DNA of 64,000 nucleotides from Alcanivorax sediminis (GTDB lineage Bacteria; Pseudomonadota; Gammaproteobacteria; Pseudomonadales; Alcanivoracaceae): contig NZ_WIRE01000001.1 in the NCBI RefSeq assembly GCF_009601165.1, positions 1,488,001-1,552,000 of the forward strand, read 5' to 3'. The translations under genes and the position numbers were made by a program. This document shows, one piece after another, positions 34,752 to 42,418 of this stretch. The notes beneath the pieces were generated by a model. The model saw only the letters and a list, made by a program, of their open reading frames with translations, was not told the DNA's origin and searched no databases. Within the stretch, counting starts at the first letter, position 1; each line of letters starts with the position of its first letter.

Positions 34752-36548
34752 ATGCCGGATTACAAGGCTCCCCTGCGCGACATGCGCTTCGTACTGAATG
34801 AAGTCCTGGACGTGGATTCCCACTACGCCAGTCTGGGTCTGGAAGACGTTAACAGCGAACTGCTGAATGCTTTCCTGGAAGAAGGCGCCAAGTTTTCCGA
34901 AAACGAGCTGGCTCCCCTGAACCGCTCTGGTGACGAGGAAGGCTGTGGATTTGAAAATGGTGTTGTCACCACCCCGAAGGGCTTCAAGGAAGCCTACGCC
35001 AAATATGTGGAAGGCGGTTGGCCGGCCATGGGCGGAGATGTGGAATTCGGTGGCCAGGGGCTGCCTGGCTCTGCGGGTATCGCTATTTCTGAAATGACCG
35101 GTACGGCTAACTGGTCCTGGAGCATGTACCCGGGCCTGTCCCACGGGGCGATTGCCACTGTGGAAGAGCACGGTACCGACGAGCAGAAGCAGGCCTACCT
35201 GCCGAAGCTGATCAGTGGTGAGTGGACTGGCACCATGTGTCTGACCGAACCGCACTGTGGTTCTGACCTGGGTATCCTCAAGACCAAGGCTGAGCCCAAC
35301 GCTGATGGCTCCTACAGCATCACCGGTACCAAGATCTTCATCTCTGCCGGTGAACATGACATGGCCGAGAACATCATCCACATCGTTCTCGCGCGTCTGC
35401 CGGGTGCGCCTGCTGGCACCAAGGGTATCTCCCTGTTCATCGTTCCCAAGTTCATGACCGACGGCAACGGCGGTGTGGGCGAGCGTAATGCCGTAGCCTG
35501 TGGCTCCATCGAGCACAAGATGGGCATCAAGGCCTCCGCGACCTGTGTGATGAATTTTGACGGTGCCAAAGGGTACTTGATTGGTCCGGAGAACAAAGGC
35601 CTGAACTGCATGTTCACCTTCATGAACTTCGCTCGCCTGGGTACTGCTATCCAGGGCGTGGCTCACGCTGAACTGGGTTTCCAGGGCGGCCTGGCCTACG
35701 CCAAGGATCGTCTGGCGATGCGTAGCCTGACCGGTCCGAAGAACCCGGAAGGTCCTGCCGATCCGATCATCGTTCATCCGGACGTGCGTCGTATGCTGCT
35801 GACGTCCAAGGCGTTTGCGGAAGGTGGTCGTGCACTGGTTTACCTGTGTTCCCAGCTGGGAGACAAGGTGAAACTGGCCAAAGACGAAGCCGAGCGCAAG
35901 GAAGCCGACGAGCTGATGGCGCTGCTGACTCCGATTGCCAAGGCGTTCATCACCGAAGCCGGTCTGGAAGCGGCCAACCACGGTGTGCAGATCTACGGCG
36001 GTCACGGCTTTATCCGTGAGTGGGGCATGGAGCAGAACGTACGTGATGCCCGTATCTCTACCCTGTACGAAGGCACCACCGGTATTCAGGCTCTCGACCT
36101 GCTGGGTCGTAAGGTGATGATGACTCAGGGCCAGTCCCTGCGTAACTTCACCAAGATCATCCACAAGTTCTGCGAAACCCACGCAGACAATGCGGACCTG
36201 AAGCAATTCCTTGAGCCGCTGGCGGCCTACAACAAGGAATGGGGCGAGATGACCCAGGCCATCGGTATGCAGGCCATGCAGAACCCGGATTACGTGGGTG
36301 CTGCTTCCGTGGATTACCTGATGTACTCCGGTTATGTGACTCTGGCTTACCTGTGGGCCCGTATGGCCGCAGTAGCCCATGCCAAGCTGGAAGCGGGCGC
36401 TGGTGACGAGGACTTCTACAAGGCCAAGATCAGCACTGCCAACTTCTACTTCAAGCGTATCCTGCCGCGCGTTGCCGGTCACAAGGGTGCCATTGAAGGT
36501 GGTCTGGACTGCATGATGGATCTGGATGCCGAGCACTTCGCATTCTGA
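34752..36548 (+). CDS. Acyl-CoA dehydrogenase, 600-residue type
   Basis: 598 residues. The N-terminal domain starts PDYKAPLRDMRFVLNEVL. The FAD-binding middle has MCLTEPHCGSDLGILKTKAE and ITGTKIFISAGEHDM. The C-terminal helical part has IYGGHGFIREWGMEQNVRDA and YEGTTGIQALDLLGRK, whose Glu is the likely catalytic base, followed by an extra C-terminal domain. It catalyses the first step of beta-oxidation for a fatty acyl-CoA; chain length is unknown. Strong codon bias and a good GGGAG site suggest high expression. A paralogue follows at 37383. Confidence 0.92.
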   Translation: MPDYKAPLRDMRFVLNEVLDVDSHYASLGLEDVNSELLNAFLEEGAKFSENELAPLNRSGDEEGCGFENGVVTTPKGFKEAYAKYVEGGWPAMGGDVEFGGQGLPGSAGIAISEMTGTANWSWSMYPGLSHGAIATVEEHGTDEQKQAYLPKLISGEWTGTMCLTEPHCGSDLGILKTKAEPNADGSYSITGTKIFISAGEHDMAENIIHIVLARLPGAPAGTKGISLFIVPKFMTDGNGGVGERNAVACGSIEHKMGIKASATCVMNFDGAKGYLIGPENKGLNCMFTFMNFARLGTAIQGVAHAELGFQGGLAYAKDRLAMRSLTGPKNPEGPADPIIVHPDVRRMLLTSKAFAEGGRALVYLCSQLGDKVKLAKDEAERKEADELMALLTPIAKAFITEAGLEAANHGVQIYGGHGFIREWGMEQNVRDARISTLYEGTTGIQALDLLGRKVMMTQGQSLRNFTKIIHKFCETHADNADLKQFLEPLAAYNKEWGEMTQAIGMQAMQNPDYVGAASVDYLMYSGYVTLAYLWARMAAVAHAKLEAGAGDEDFYKAKISTANFYFKRILPRVAGHKGAIEGGLDCMMDLDAEHFAF

Positions 36549-36563
36549 TCTGGCAGCTAACTG

Positions 36564-36604
36564 CCCAATAAAAAACCCGCCTTTATGGCGGGTTTTTTAT
36601 TGGG
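36564..36604 (+). terminator. Strong terminator of acyl-CoA dehydrogenase gene 1
   Basis: A perfect 18-bp stem (CCCAATAAAAAACCCGCC, 36564-36581, complement 36587-36604) with a 5-base loop and a T-rich 3' arm, 16 bases after the stop codon. Confidence 0.9.
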
Positions 36605-36865
36605 CGCCTGATGCCTGCGCTGCCCCGAAGCCGCTGTGGGAGGGCCAACTTGTTGGCTGAACCCTCTCGGTACAAGGCAGCAAGGCTATTCCTGCGGCTC
36701 AGGCCTTCCCCTTGGTACGGCGTGACGCTGCGCTCCCCCTCTTTACGACGAAAGGTGCACTTTCCCTGCCCGTAATGCCTTTGCCAGTGTTCGCTCTGCG
36801 ACGCATACTGAACCCTCGTGTTTAGCGTGTGGAGCGTTTGTCGGGGCTCCGCAAGGGATGAAGAC
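36605..36865. other. Intergenic region with REP-like palindrome
   Basis: It contains TGTGGGAGGGCCAACTTGTT then GGCTGAACC (36635-36662), a REP-like copy related to 8588. The remainder, up to the ybaN start, shows no gene and no obvious promoter. Confidence 0.45.
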
Positions 36866-37255
36866 ATGGTAAGGACACTTTGCTGGCGTTTTCTGGCTAT
36901 CCTGTTCGTGGTGATCGGGATGGTCGGCGTGGTTGTACCTGGCTTGCCGACGGTGCCGTTTCTGCTGGTGGCAGCGTGGGCTGGAAGCCACGGTTGGCCT
37001 GCGCTTGAGCAGTGGTTGCTGGAACATCCCCGTTATGGTGAACCTTTGCTGCAATGGCGGCAGAACCGTGCCATATCCCGTCGTGCCAAGTGCGCGGCTT
37101 CTACCATGATGCTGATCAGTATCATGATCATCTCGTTTTCCGGAGCCCATACCGCGGTGAAAATTGCCGTTCCGTTGATGTTGTGTGTGACATTGTTGTG
37201 GCTCTGGAATCGTCCGGAACCCCCCAAGGCGGTTCCTGAGCATCACAAGGCGTGA
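36866..37255 (+). CDS. ybaN: DUF454 inner-membrane protein (YbaN-like)
   Basis: 129 residues with the YbaN pattern: LAILFVVIGMVGVVVPGLPT then VPFLLVAAWAGSHGWP, a Pro/Arg loop HPRYGEPLLQWRQNRAISRR, and two further membrane helices. The function is unknown. The start at 36866 has a GGGA site. It lies alone between the two acyl-CoA dehydrogenase genes, each of which has its own promoter motif. Confidence 0.85.
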   Translation: MVRTLCWRFLAILFVVIGMVGVVVPGLPTVPFLLVAAWAGSHGWPALEQWLLEHPRYGEPLLQWRQNRAISRRAKCAASTMMLISIMIISFSGAHTAVKIAVPLMLCVTLLWLWNRPEPPKAVPEHHKA

Positions 37256-37303
37256 CTTTTCAGTCAGCAGTATGACTCGGTGGCATCTCTGTCTGCATGA
37301 ACG

Positions 37304-37352
37304 GTGAGTCACAAATAAGCCTGTAATCACAGGCACTTGCTGCCTAAAATTT
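37304..37352 (+). promoter_or_regulatory. Shared upstream motif of acyl-CoA dehydrogenase gene 2
   Basis: GTGAGTCACAAATA (37304-37317), then 25 bases, then CCTAAAATTT (37343-37352). It matches the pair upstream of the first acyl-CoA dehydrogenase gene in sequence and spacing. Confidence 0.5.
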
Positions 37353-37382
37353 GCGCCCTGCCAACTTTCGGGAGATGTGCAA

Positions 37383-39158
37383 ATGGCGACCTATAAAGCG
37401 CCCCTCGAGGACATGCGTTTTGTTCTCAACGATGTGTTCAAAGCGGACGAGCAGTGGGCAAAGATGCCTGCTACCGCCGAGGTAACCCGCGACCTGTCTG
37501 ATGCCATTCTGGAAGAAGCAGGCAAGATGACAGAAGGCCTGCTGTTCCCCCTCAACCGTAATGGTGACGAGCAGGGCTGTAGCTGGAACGACGGCAATGT
37601 GACCACGCCGGATGGTTTCAAGGAAGCGTTCAATACCTTCGCCGAAAACGGCTGGACAGCTTTCTCCGGTAACCCGGAATTCGGCGGTCAGGGCATGCCG
37701 AAATCCCTGGCAGTACTGTTTGAAGAAATGATGCACAGTGCGAACTCCTCCTTTGCACTGTACCCGGCGCTGACCAGCGGTGCTTGCCTGGCCATTGATG
37801 CGCACGCCTCTGAAGAACTCAAGGCCCAGTATCTGCCCAAGCTCTACAGTGGTGAGTGGGCTGGCACCATGTGCCTGACCGAGCCACATTCTGGTACCGA
37901 TCTGGGTATCGGTCGTACCAAGGCGGAGCCCAACGATGATGGTTCCTACAGCATTACCGGGACCAAGATCTTCATCACCGGTGGTGAGCACGACCTGACC
38001 AGTAACCATATTCACCTGGTATTGGCCAAGTTGCCGGGTGCCCCGGAAGGCTCAAAGGGGATCTCCCTGTTCCTGGTGCCCAAGTTCCTTCCCGATGCGG
38101 ACAACAATGCCGGTGAGCCCAACGGTGCCACCTGTGGTTCCATCGAACACAAGATGGGTATCAAGGGTTCTGCTACCTGTGTGATGAACTTCGACGGCGC
38201 CAAGGGCTGGATCATCGGTGAGCCGAACCAGGGGCTGGCCTGCATGTTCACCATGATGAACTACGAGCGTCTGTCCATTGGTTTGCAGGGGCTTGGTCTG
38301 GGCGAAGTGAGCTATCAGAGCGCCGTGGAATACGCCCGCGAGCGTCTGCAGGGCCGCAGCTCAACCGGTGCCAAGAACCCTAACGGCCCCGCTGACCCGA
38401 TCATCGTGCATGGTGATGTTCGCCGTATGCTGATGAATATGCGTGCCATCAACGAAGGTGGCCGTGCACTGGCTGCCTACGTGGGTTTGCAGCTGGATGC
38501 CGCCAAGTTCAGTGACGATGCCGATGTGAAGAAGAAAGCGGATGATCGTGTGGCGCTGTTGACCCCGATCGCCAAAGCGTTCTTTACCGACCGTGGTCTG
38601 GAAACCACCATCACTGGTCAGCAGGTCTTCGGTGGGCACGGCTATATCCGTGAGTGGGGTATGGAGCAGTTTGTTCGTGACTGCCGTATCTCCCAGATCT
38701 ATGAAGGTACCAACGGGATTCAGGCACTGGATCTGGCCGGCCGTAAAGTAGCTCGTAATGGCGGTAAATCAGTGGATGCGTTCCTGGCTGAGGCCAACGC
38801 TTGGCTGGAAGCCAACGCGTCCAATCCGCAGCTGGCTGGCGCGGTGGAACCGGTGAAAGCGGCTCTGGCTCTGTTGAAGGAAGCCACCGGGGAACTGCTG
38901 GCGCAAGCGGGTGATAATCCTGATGCTATCAGTGCGGGCGCTGTGGAATACCTGGATATCTTCGGTTACGTGCTCTACGCCTGGTTGTGGGCGCAGATGC
39001 TGGCGGCGACCGATGGGCGCGATGATGACTTTGCCAAGGCCAAGCGCATCACCGGTCAGTACTACTTCCAGCGTGTCCTGCCCAAGGCGGATGCCCTGTT
39101 TGCACAGCTGAAGAGCGGTGCGGCGACCATGATGGAGCTGGACGCAGACCTGTTCTGA
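37383..39158 (+). CDS. Acyl-CoA dehydrogenase, 600-residue type (paralogue)
   Basis: 591 residues, similar along the full length to the product of 34752-36548 (ATYKAPLEDMRFVLNDVF, MCLTEPHSGTDLGIGRTKAE, VFGGHGYIREWGMEQFVRD, YEGTNGIQALDLAGRK with the catalytic Glu). It catalyses the same type of first beta-oxidation step, probably for a different chain length. The ATG at 37383 has GGGAG upstream; the GTG six bases earlier is less likely. A terminator follows at 39197-39230. Confidence 0.92.
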   Translation: MATYKAPLEDMRFVLNDVFKADEQWAKMPATAEVTRDLSDAILEEAGKMTEGLLFPLNRNGDEQGCSWNDGNVTTPDGFKEAFNTFAENGWTAFSGNPEFGGQGMPKSLAVLFEEMMHSANSSFALYPALTSGACLAIDAHASEELKAQYLPKLYSGEWAGTMCLTEPHSGTDLGIGRTKAEPNDDGSYSITGTKIFITGGEHDLTSNHIHLVLAKLPGAPEGSKGISLFLVPKFLPDADNNAGEPNGATCGSIEHKMGIKGSATCVMNFDGAKGWIIGEPNQGLACMFTMMNYERLSIGLQGLGLGEVSYQSAVEYARERLQGRSSTGAKNPNGPADPIIVHGDVRRMLMNMRAINEGGRALAAYVGLQLDAAKFSDDADVKKKADDRVALLTPIAKAFFTDRGLETTITGQQVFGGHGYIREWGMEQFVRDCRISQIYEGTNGIQALDLAGRKVARNGGKSVDAFLAEANAWLEANASNPQLAGAVEPVKAALALLKEATGELLAQAGDNPDAISAGAVEYLDIFGYVLYAWLWAQMLAATDGRDDDFAKAKRITGQYYFQRVLPKADALFAQLKSGAATMMELDADLF

Positions 39159-39170
39159 TAGAGCCGCTAC

Positions 39171-39443
39171 ATGCCGCACGCAACACGCGGCACGCTATAA
39201 AAAACCGCACCCCTGGGTGCGGTTTTTTTATGCCGCTACGCGGCGGCAGCTGGCATCACGCTTCACGGAACAGGCTTCCAATTCGAACAGCAAAGGTGCT
39301 TTTACCACGGAGGACAAGAGATCACTGAGTTAAAACAATGGGTTTCCTCAGTGGTCTCAGTGATCTCTGCGCTGAAAGTGCTCTTGATCCTGGCTTTATC
39401 ACGCCGCCTTTGCGTGTTGCATGCAGCGTGCTGCGTGAAGCGT
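39171..39443. repeat. Facing heptamer arms (ACGCAAC / GTTGCGT)
   Basis: The left arm 39171-39195 contains CACGCAACACGCGGCACGC. The right arm 39411-39443 reads GTGTTGC, ATGCAGC, GTGCTGC, GTGAAGC in 7-base steps. They frame the region between the convergent acyl-CoA dehydrogenase and EndA-like genes and use the same heptamer as the thrS-hisI hairpin. Confidence 0.6.
39197..39230 (+). terminator. Terminator of acyl-CoA dehydrogenase gene 2
   Basis: A near-perfect 16-bp stem (ATAAAAAACCGCACCC / GGGTGCGGTTTTTTTA) with a 2-base central gap and a run of seven T. Confidence 0.88.
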
Positions 39444-39447
39444 CTCC

Positions 39448-40083
39448 TCAAGGGAATTGCATGTTCAACGGAGACGGAGCTTTCATGGTGTCCGCCCGGT
39501 CGGGACTATCAATGAAGGGATTGCGATTGCCCTGCAGTTTTTCGATTTCATCGTTACGCCGCTTCTCTTCCTCATCTACCGGGTCTTCGCGGTTCCAACG
39601 CTGATACATTTCAAGCGTGCCAATAAACGGCAGCTGGTAGCGGTCGTGGAGATAGAGCATGGCGCGGGCAACTTCGCCTTTGGCGTGTGCCGGTGGTTCG
39701 AACACCTGGAAGGATTGTTGGTAACCGCACTGCGGGTCTGCAGCGATGTTATCAGGCAGTTCGCCAAACAAGGTGCGTCGCCGTTCCAGTTCAACTTTGG
39801 TCGTTACAGGGAAACGGCCATGGAGGTCCTGCTGGATGGTAGTGAATTCTTTGTTGGAAGAGCAGAGTCGACCGCTGCGGCAACCAAAATGCTTGGCCAG
39901 TCTACGATCATCATAGATCTCTTCAATTGAGATCCGGCTGCCGGAAGCAAAGGGTTCCTGACAATAGAGCGTCTTTCCTCCGTCAGGATAGAGTTGCTGA
40001 ATGAACTCTTCATCTTGGTCGTTGGCATAGCTGATACCGACAAGCAGAAATGCCCCCAACAGCACTAATGCAACCTTATTCAT
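39448..40083 (-). CDS. EndA-like endonuclease I family protein, exported
   Basis: 211 residues with a signal peptide (KVALVLLGAFLLVGISYA). The endonuclease I pattern is visible as AKGEVARAMLYLHDRY, then EDPVDEEEKRRNDEIEKLQG and NRNPFID, preceded by DLHGRFPV and ERRRTLFGELPDN. Compared with typical EndA (HNL...NGRRSN), the catalytic His region is shortened to DLHG, but the His is kept. It probably degrades DNA outside the cytoplasm. The start at 40083 is chosen because the signal peptide begins there. Confidence 0.75.
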   Translation of the reverse strand: MNKVALVLLGAFLLVGISYANDQDEEFIQQLYPDGGKTLYCQEPFASGSRISIEEIYDDRRLAKHFGCRSGRLCSSNKEFTTIQQDLHGRFPVTTKVELERRRTLFGELPDNIAADPQCGYQQSFQVFEPPAHAKGEVARAMLYLHDRYQLPFIGTLEMYQRWNREDPVDEEEKRRNDEIEKLQGNRNPFIDSPDRADTMKAPSPLNMQFP

Positions 40084-40750
40084 ATTGTGATGCCTGTCAC
40101 ATTTTATATTCGTCATGTTGCCCCCAAGGCCCACACGACAGGTATCTATAATGTATCCCTGTGGGATAGGCGGTGCCAATTGGTTGATGAATGGTTGTAG
40201 GACAATGGCAGCATTTGCCGCATGCAACACCTCAACAATATCAATGGGTTCGGGGTGTGGCGTGAATCTGCTTCGGGATTTGGGGCTCACGGCACAGGCG
40301 TTTGTTGCTTATCCCAAGGTATAGTCTCTAGCGGGGAGAAAGAAGGCTCCTTTAGAATTATTTTAAATAAAAACTTTTTTTGAACTAAATTCTTATCGGT
40401 TTTCAATATCGATAGACACAAAAAACCATGGGTATGTCTGTCTTGGTAACGAAGAGAAAAAAACAAATATATTCAATGTGTTGCCAAAAAACAGTCAGGC
40501 CATACCCCATATTGGGTAGCCGTAACTGTGTGATTTTTATAATAAAAAAGAATTATCAAAAAATCGCCATAGCTGAATATATTATTGGCGTGTTACAGAA
40601 AAATAATTACCGACACATCAAAGACGTACTTTCTTGATTCACATCAAGTAATCATTGCTATGTTCGCATTGTTTATGTGATACGGTTTGCAAAGACCGAC
40701 ATTTTTACAGTGCGGTCATCATGGAGAAAACGTTGTCTGGAGGACAGATC
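40084..40750. other. AT-rich region upstream of the Flp pilus locus
   Basis: 667 bases. The left part (to about 40325) is of normal composition. From about 40340 to 40690 the DNA is clearly AT-richer than anywhere else nearby, with many A/T runs. A possible 69-codon frame at 40428-40637 has no ribosome binding site and an unlikely composition. The region carries the FNR/Anr box and probably the flp promoter, and its composition suits a binding site for a nucleoid silencing protein. Confidence 0.5.
40634..40647. promoter_or_regulatory. Perfect FNR/Anr box upstream of flp
   Basis: TTGATTCACATCAA matches TTGAT-N4-ATCAA exactly. It lies 104 bases before the flp start codon. A weak TATGTG at 40674-40679 would put the transcription start near 40686, leaving the box close to the -41.5 position of an activated promoter. 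Confidence 0.6.
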
Positions 40751-40915
40751 ATGAAGAGCTTGATTACCCGTTTCCTGAAAGAAGAAGACGGTGCAACCAT
40801 GGTGGAGTACGCCATCCTGGTCGCGCTGATTTCCGTTGTCGCCATTGTGGTTATTGGTTCTGTTGGCGGGAAGGTGGATGACGCCTTTCAAAGCGTTGAC
40901 GACGCAATGTCATAA
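40751..40915 (+). CDS. flp: Flp-type major pilin
   Basis: 54 residues: MKSLITRFLKEEDG, then the processing site G|ATMVEYAILVALISV with Glu and Tyr at positions 5 and 6 of the mature form, and a short polar tail. Flp pilins are cut by the TadV peptidase and form bundled adhesive fibres. GGAGG lies before the ATG at 40751; the longer frame from 40655 lacks this. A hairpin follows the gene, and the rest of the tad locus comes next. It is the only pilin gene in the locus. Confidence 0.93.
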   Translation: MKSLITRFLKEEDGATMVEYAILVALISVVAIVVIGSVGGKVDDAFQSVDDAMS

Positions 40916-40923
40916 GGCTTTCG

Positions 40924-40959
40924 AGCCCTTGCAAACCTGGGTTTGCAAGGGCTTGTTTT
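40924..40959 (+). terminator. Hairpin between flp and tadV (partial terminator)
   Basis: A perfect 14-bp stem (AGCCCTTGCAAACC, 40924-40937, complement 40940-40953) with a 2-base loop and a TGTTTT tail. It would let flp be made in excess over the assembly genes. Confidence 0.8.
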
Positions 40960-40964
40960 AACCA

Positions 40965-41477
40965 ATGACGACCTTGTTGCTTGTCGCCGTGGGTATTGCC
41001 CTTCCAGCCGTGATTTTTGACCTGTTGGAAAGGCGCATTCCCAATACGCTTATCTTGTCGGCTCTGTTTCTGGGGCCTGCAGCAGTGTTTTGGGAGGCGG
41101 GGCTGGAAGGAATGTTTTACGGTCTTGCCGCGGGATTGATTGCCTTCTCTATCGCCTTTCTATTCTGGTTAGTGGGGTGGCTGGGGGCTGGAGACGTCAA
41201 GCTGATCGGGGCTCTCGGGGTTCTGGTTGGGTTGCCGGAAATAGGGATTTACCTTCTTAACGTGGCGCTTCTGGGTGCGGTTCTGGGTTTGTTTTACCTG
41301 GTGTTAAAGGGTCGAGCCAGAGAGTCATGGGAACGACTGAATTACATGCTTGCTGCCAGGGAGCGTCAGCTTGAACGCACTGACAGTGGGCAAGCAGCTG
41401 CGGTGAATCTGCCCTATGCCATAGCCATCGGTACAGGAGCTATATTCACCATGATGGGTGTATCGCCCATGATCTAG
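40965..41477 (+). CDS. tadV: Prepilin peptidase TadV/CpaA
   Basis: 170 residues with several membrane segments and the two Asp sites of the type IV prepilin peptidase family: IFDLLERRIPNTL near the N-terminus and WLGAGDVKLIGALG in the middle. It cuts the Flp pilin and pseudopilin leaders. It follows flp after the hairpin and precedes rcpC by 46 bases. Confidence 0.9.
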   Translation: MTTLLLVAVGIALPAVIFDLLERRIPNTLILSALFLGPAAVFWEAGLEGMFYGLAAGLIAFSIAFLFWLVGWLGAGDVKLIGALGVLVGLPEIGIYLLNVALLGAVLGLFYLVLKGRARESWERLNYMLAARERQLERTDSGQAAAVNLPYAIAIGTGAIFTMMGVSPMI

Positions 41478-41523
41478 ATCCTGAAGAAAAAAGCATGGAG
41501 CGAACGGGGAAAGGAGATTCCTG

Positions 41524-42372
41524 ATGCAACTTCGACCAATACTGATTCTGTTAGTAGCCATCATCCTTGGCGGTGTGACGGTGTATCTGGTGAATCAGTT
41601 CCTGCAAAGAGAAGTCACCAGCCGGACTGGAGAAAGAACAGTAAGAACCGTTCCTGTGGTGGTGGCTGCGGCTGATCTGAACAGTGGTACTCGCCTTGAC
41701 GGTGTTCTTCTTGAGGTGGTGGCCTGGCCGGAAGCCAGTCTTCCAGAGGGAACTTTCAGTTCAAAGACGGCTCTGCTCCAGGACAAGCCTCCTTTGATTT
41801 TGACCCAGGCCAAAAAGGGCGAGCCCATTCTGAAGTACAAGCTATCCCCTTATGGTGCTCGCGGCGGACTGCCCGCGAAAATCCCTGAAGACAAACGAGC
41901 CATTACCCTGGCGGTGAATGAGGTTAAGGGTGTTGGTGGCTTTGTTATGCCGGGGGATTATGTGGATGTGTTGCATACCACGACTTTTGGCCGCTCAGAT
42001 GAGAAGCCTGTTACCCGGGTGATTTTACAGAATGCCAAGGTTCTAGGCATTGACCAGCAGTCCAGTGACACCGAAACCGAACCCAAAGTCGTCAACTCGG
42101 CCACCATCATGGTGACGCCCTATGATGGTCAGCGCATCGTATTGGCGGCCAAGACAGGGGACCTGAATTTGATGCTGCGGAATGAATTCGATGCATCGAT
42201 CCTGGAATCCGAGGTGGTGACCTACAAGGATCTAATGACGGAAGACACTGCGCCGACCAAGGTCAAGGTGGTGCGTCGGGTTCGTCGTGCTCCGCCCAAG
42301 CCACAGGTTGAAGTGATTCGAGGTCTGGAAGTGAAAAGCCAGACAGTGAAGGAAGGCCAGGTGCAGGAATAA
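41524..42372 (+). CDS. rcpC: Flp pilus assembly protein RcpC/CpaB
   Basis: 282 residues. One N-terminal membrane segment (PILILLVAIILGGVTVYLV), an SAF domain (PVVVAAADLNSGTRLDGVLL) and the RcpC domain with ITLAVNEVKGVGGFVMPGDY, then VDVLHTTTFG. It is a periplasmic component that is thought to link the secretin to the inner-membrane machine. GGAGATTCCTG precedes the ATG. Confidence 0.9.
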   Translation: MQLRPILILLVAIILGGVTVYLVNQFLQREVTSRTGERTVRTVPVVVAAADLNSGTRLDGVLLEVVAWPEASLPEGTFSSKTALLQDKPPLILTQAKKGEPILKYKLSPYGARGGLPAKIPEDKRAITLAVNEVKGVGGFVMPGDYVDVLHTTTFGRSDEKPVTRVILQNAKVLGIDQQSSDTETEPKVVNSATIMVTPYDGQRIVLAAKTGDLNLMLRNEFDASILESEVVTYKDLMTEDTAPTKVKVVRRVRRAPPKPQVEVIRGLEVKSQTVKEGQVQE

Positions 42373-42418
42373 GGCGACTGACGTCAGCGAGAGATAATGC
42401 TTCATGGAGGAAGGGAAG

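Noticed and set aside
34737..36536. A 599-codon open frame on the minus strand opposite the first acyl-CoA dehydrogenase
   Set aside because: It mirrors the real gene almost base for base. Long antisense frames arise from strong codon bias in highly expressed genes, and the protein has a His/Thr/Val/Gly-rich composition unlike any family.
40428..40637. A 69-codon frame in the AT-rich block before flp
   Set aside because: No ribosome binding site, low-complexity Lys/Ile/Asn content, and its place in the promoter region argue against a gene.
40660..40740. Sigma54-type promoter before flp
   Set aside because: TGTGATACGGTTTGC has a TTTGC end but lacks the GG of the -24 element.
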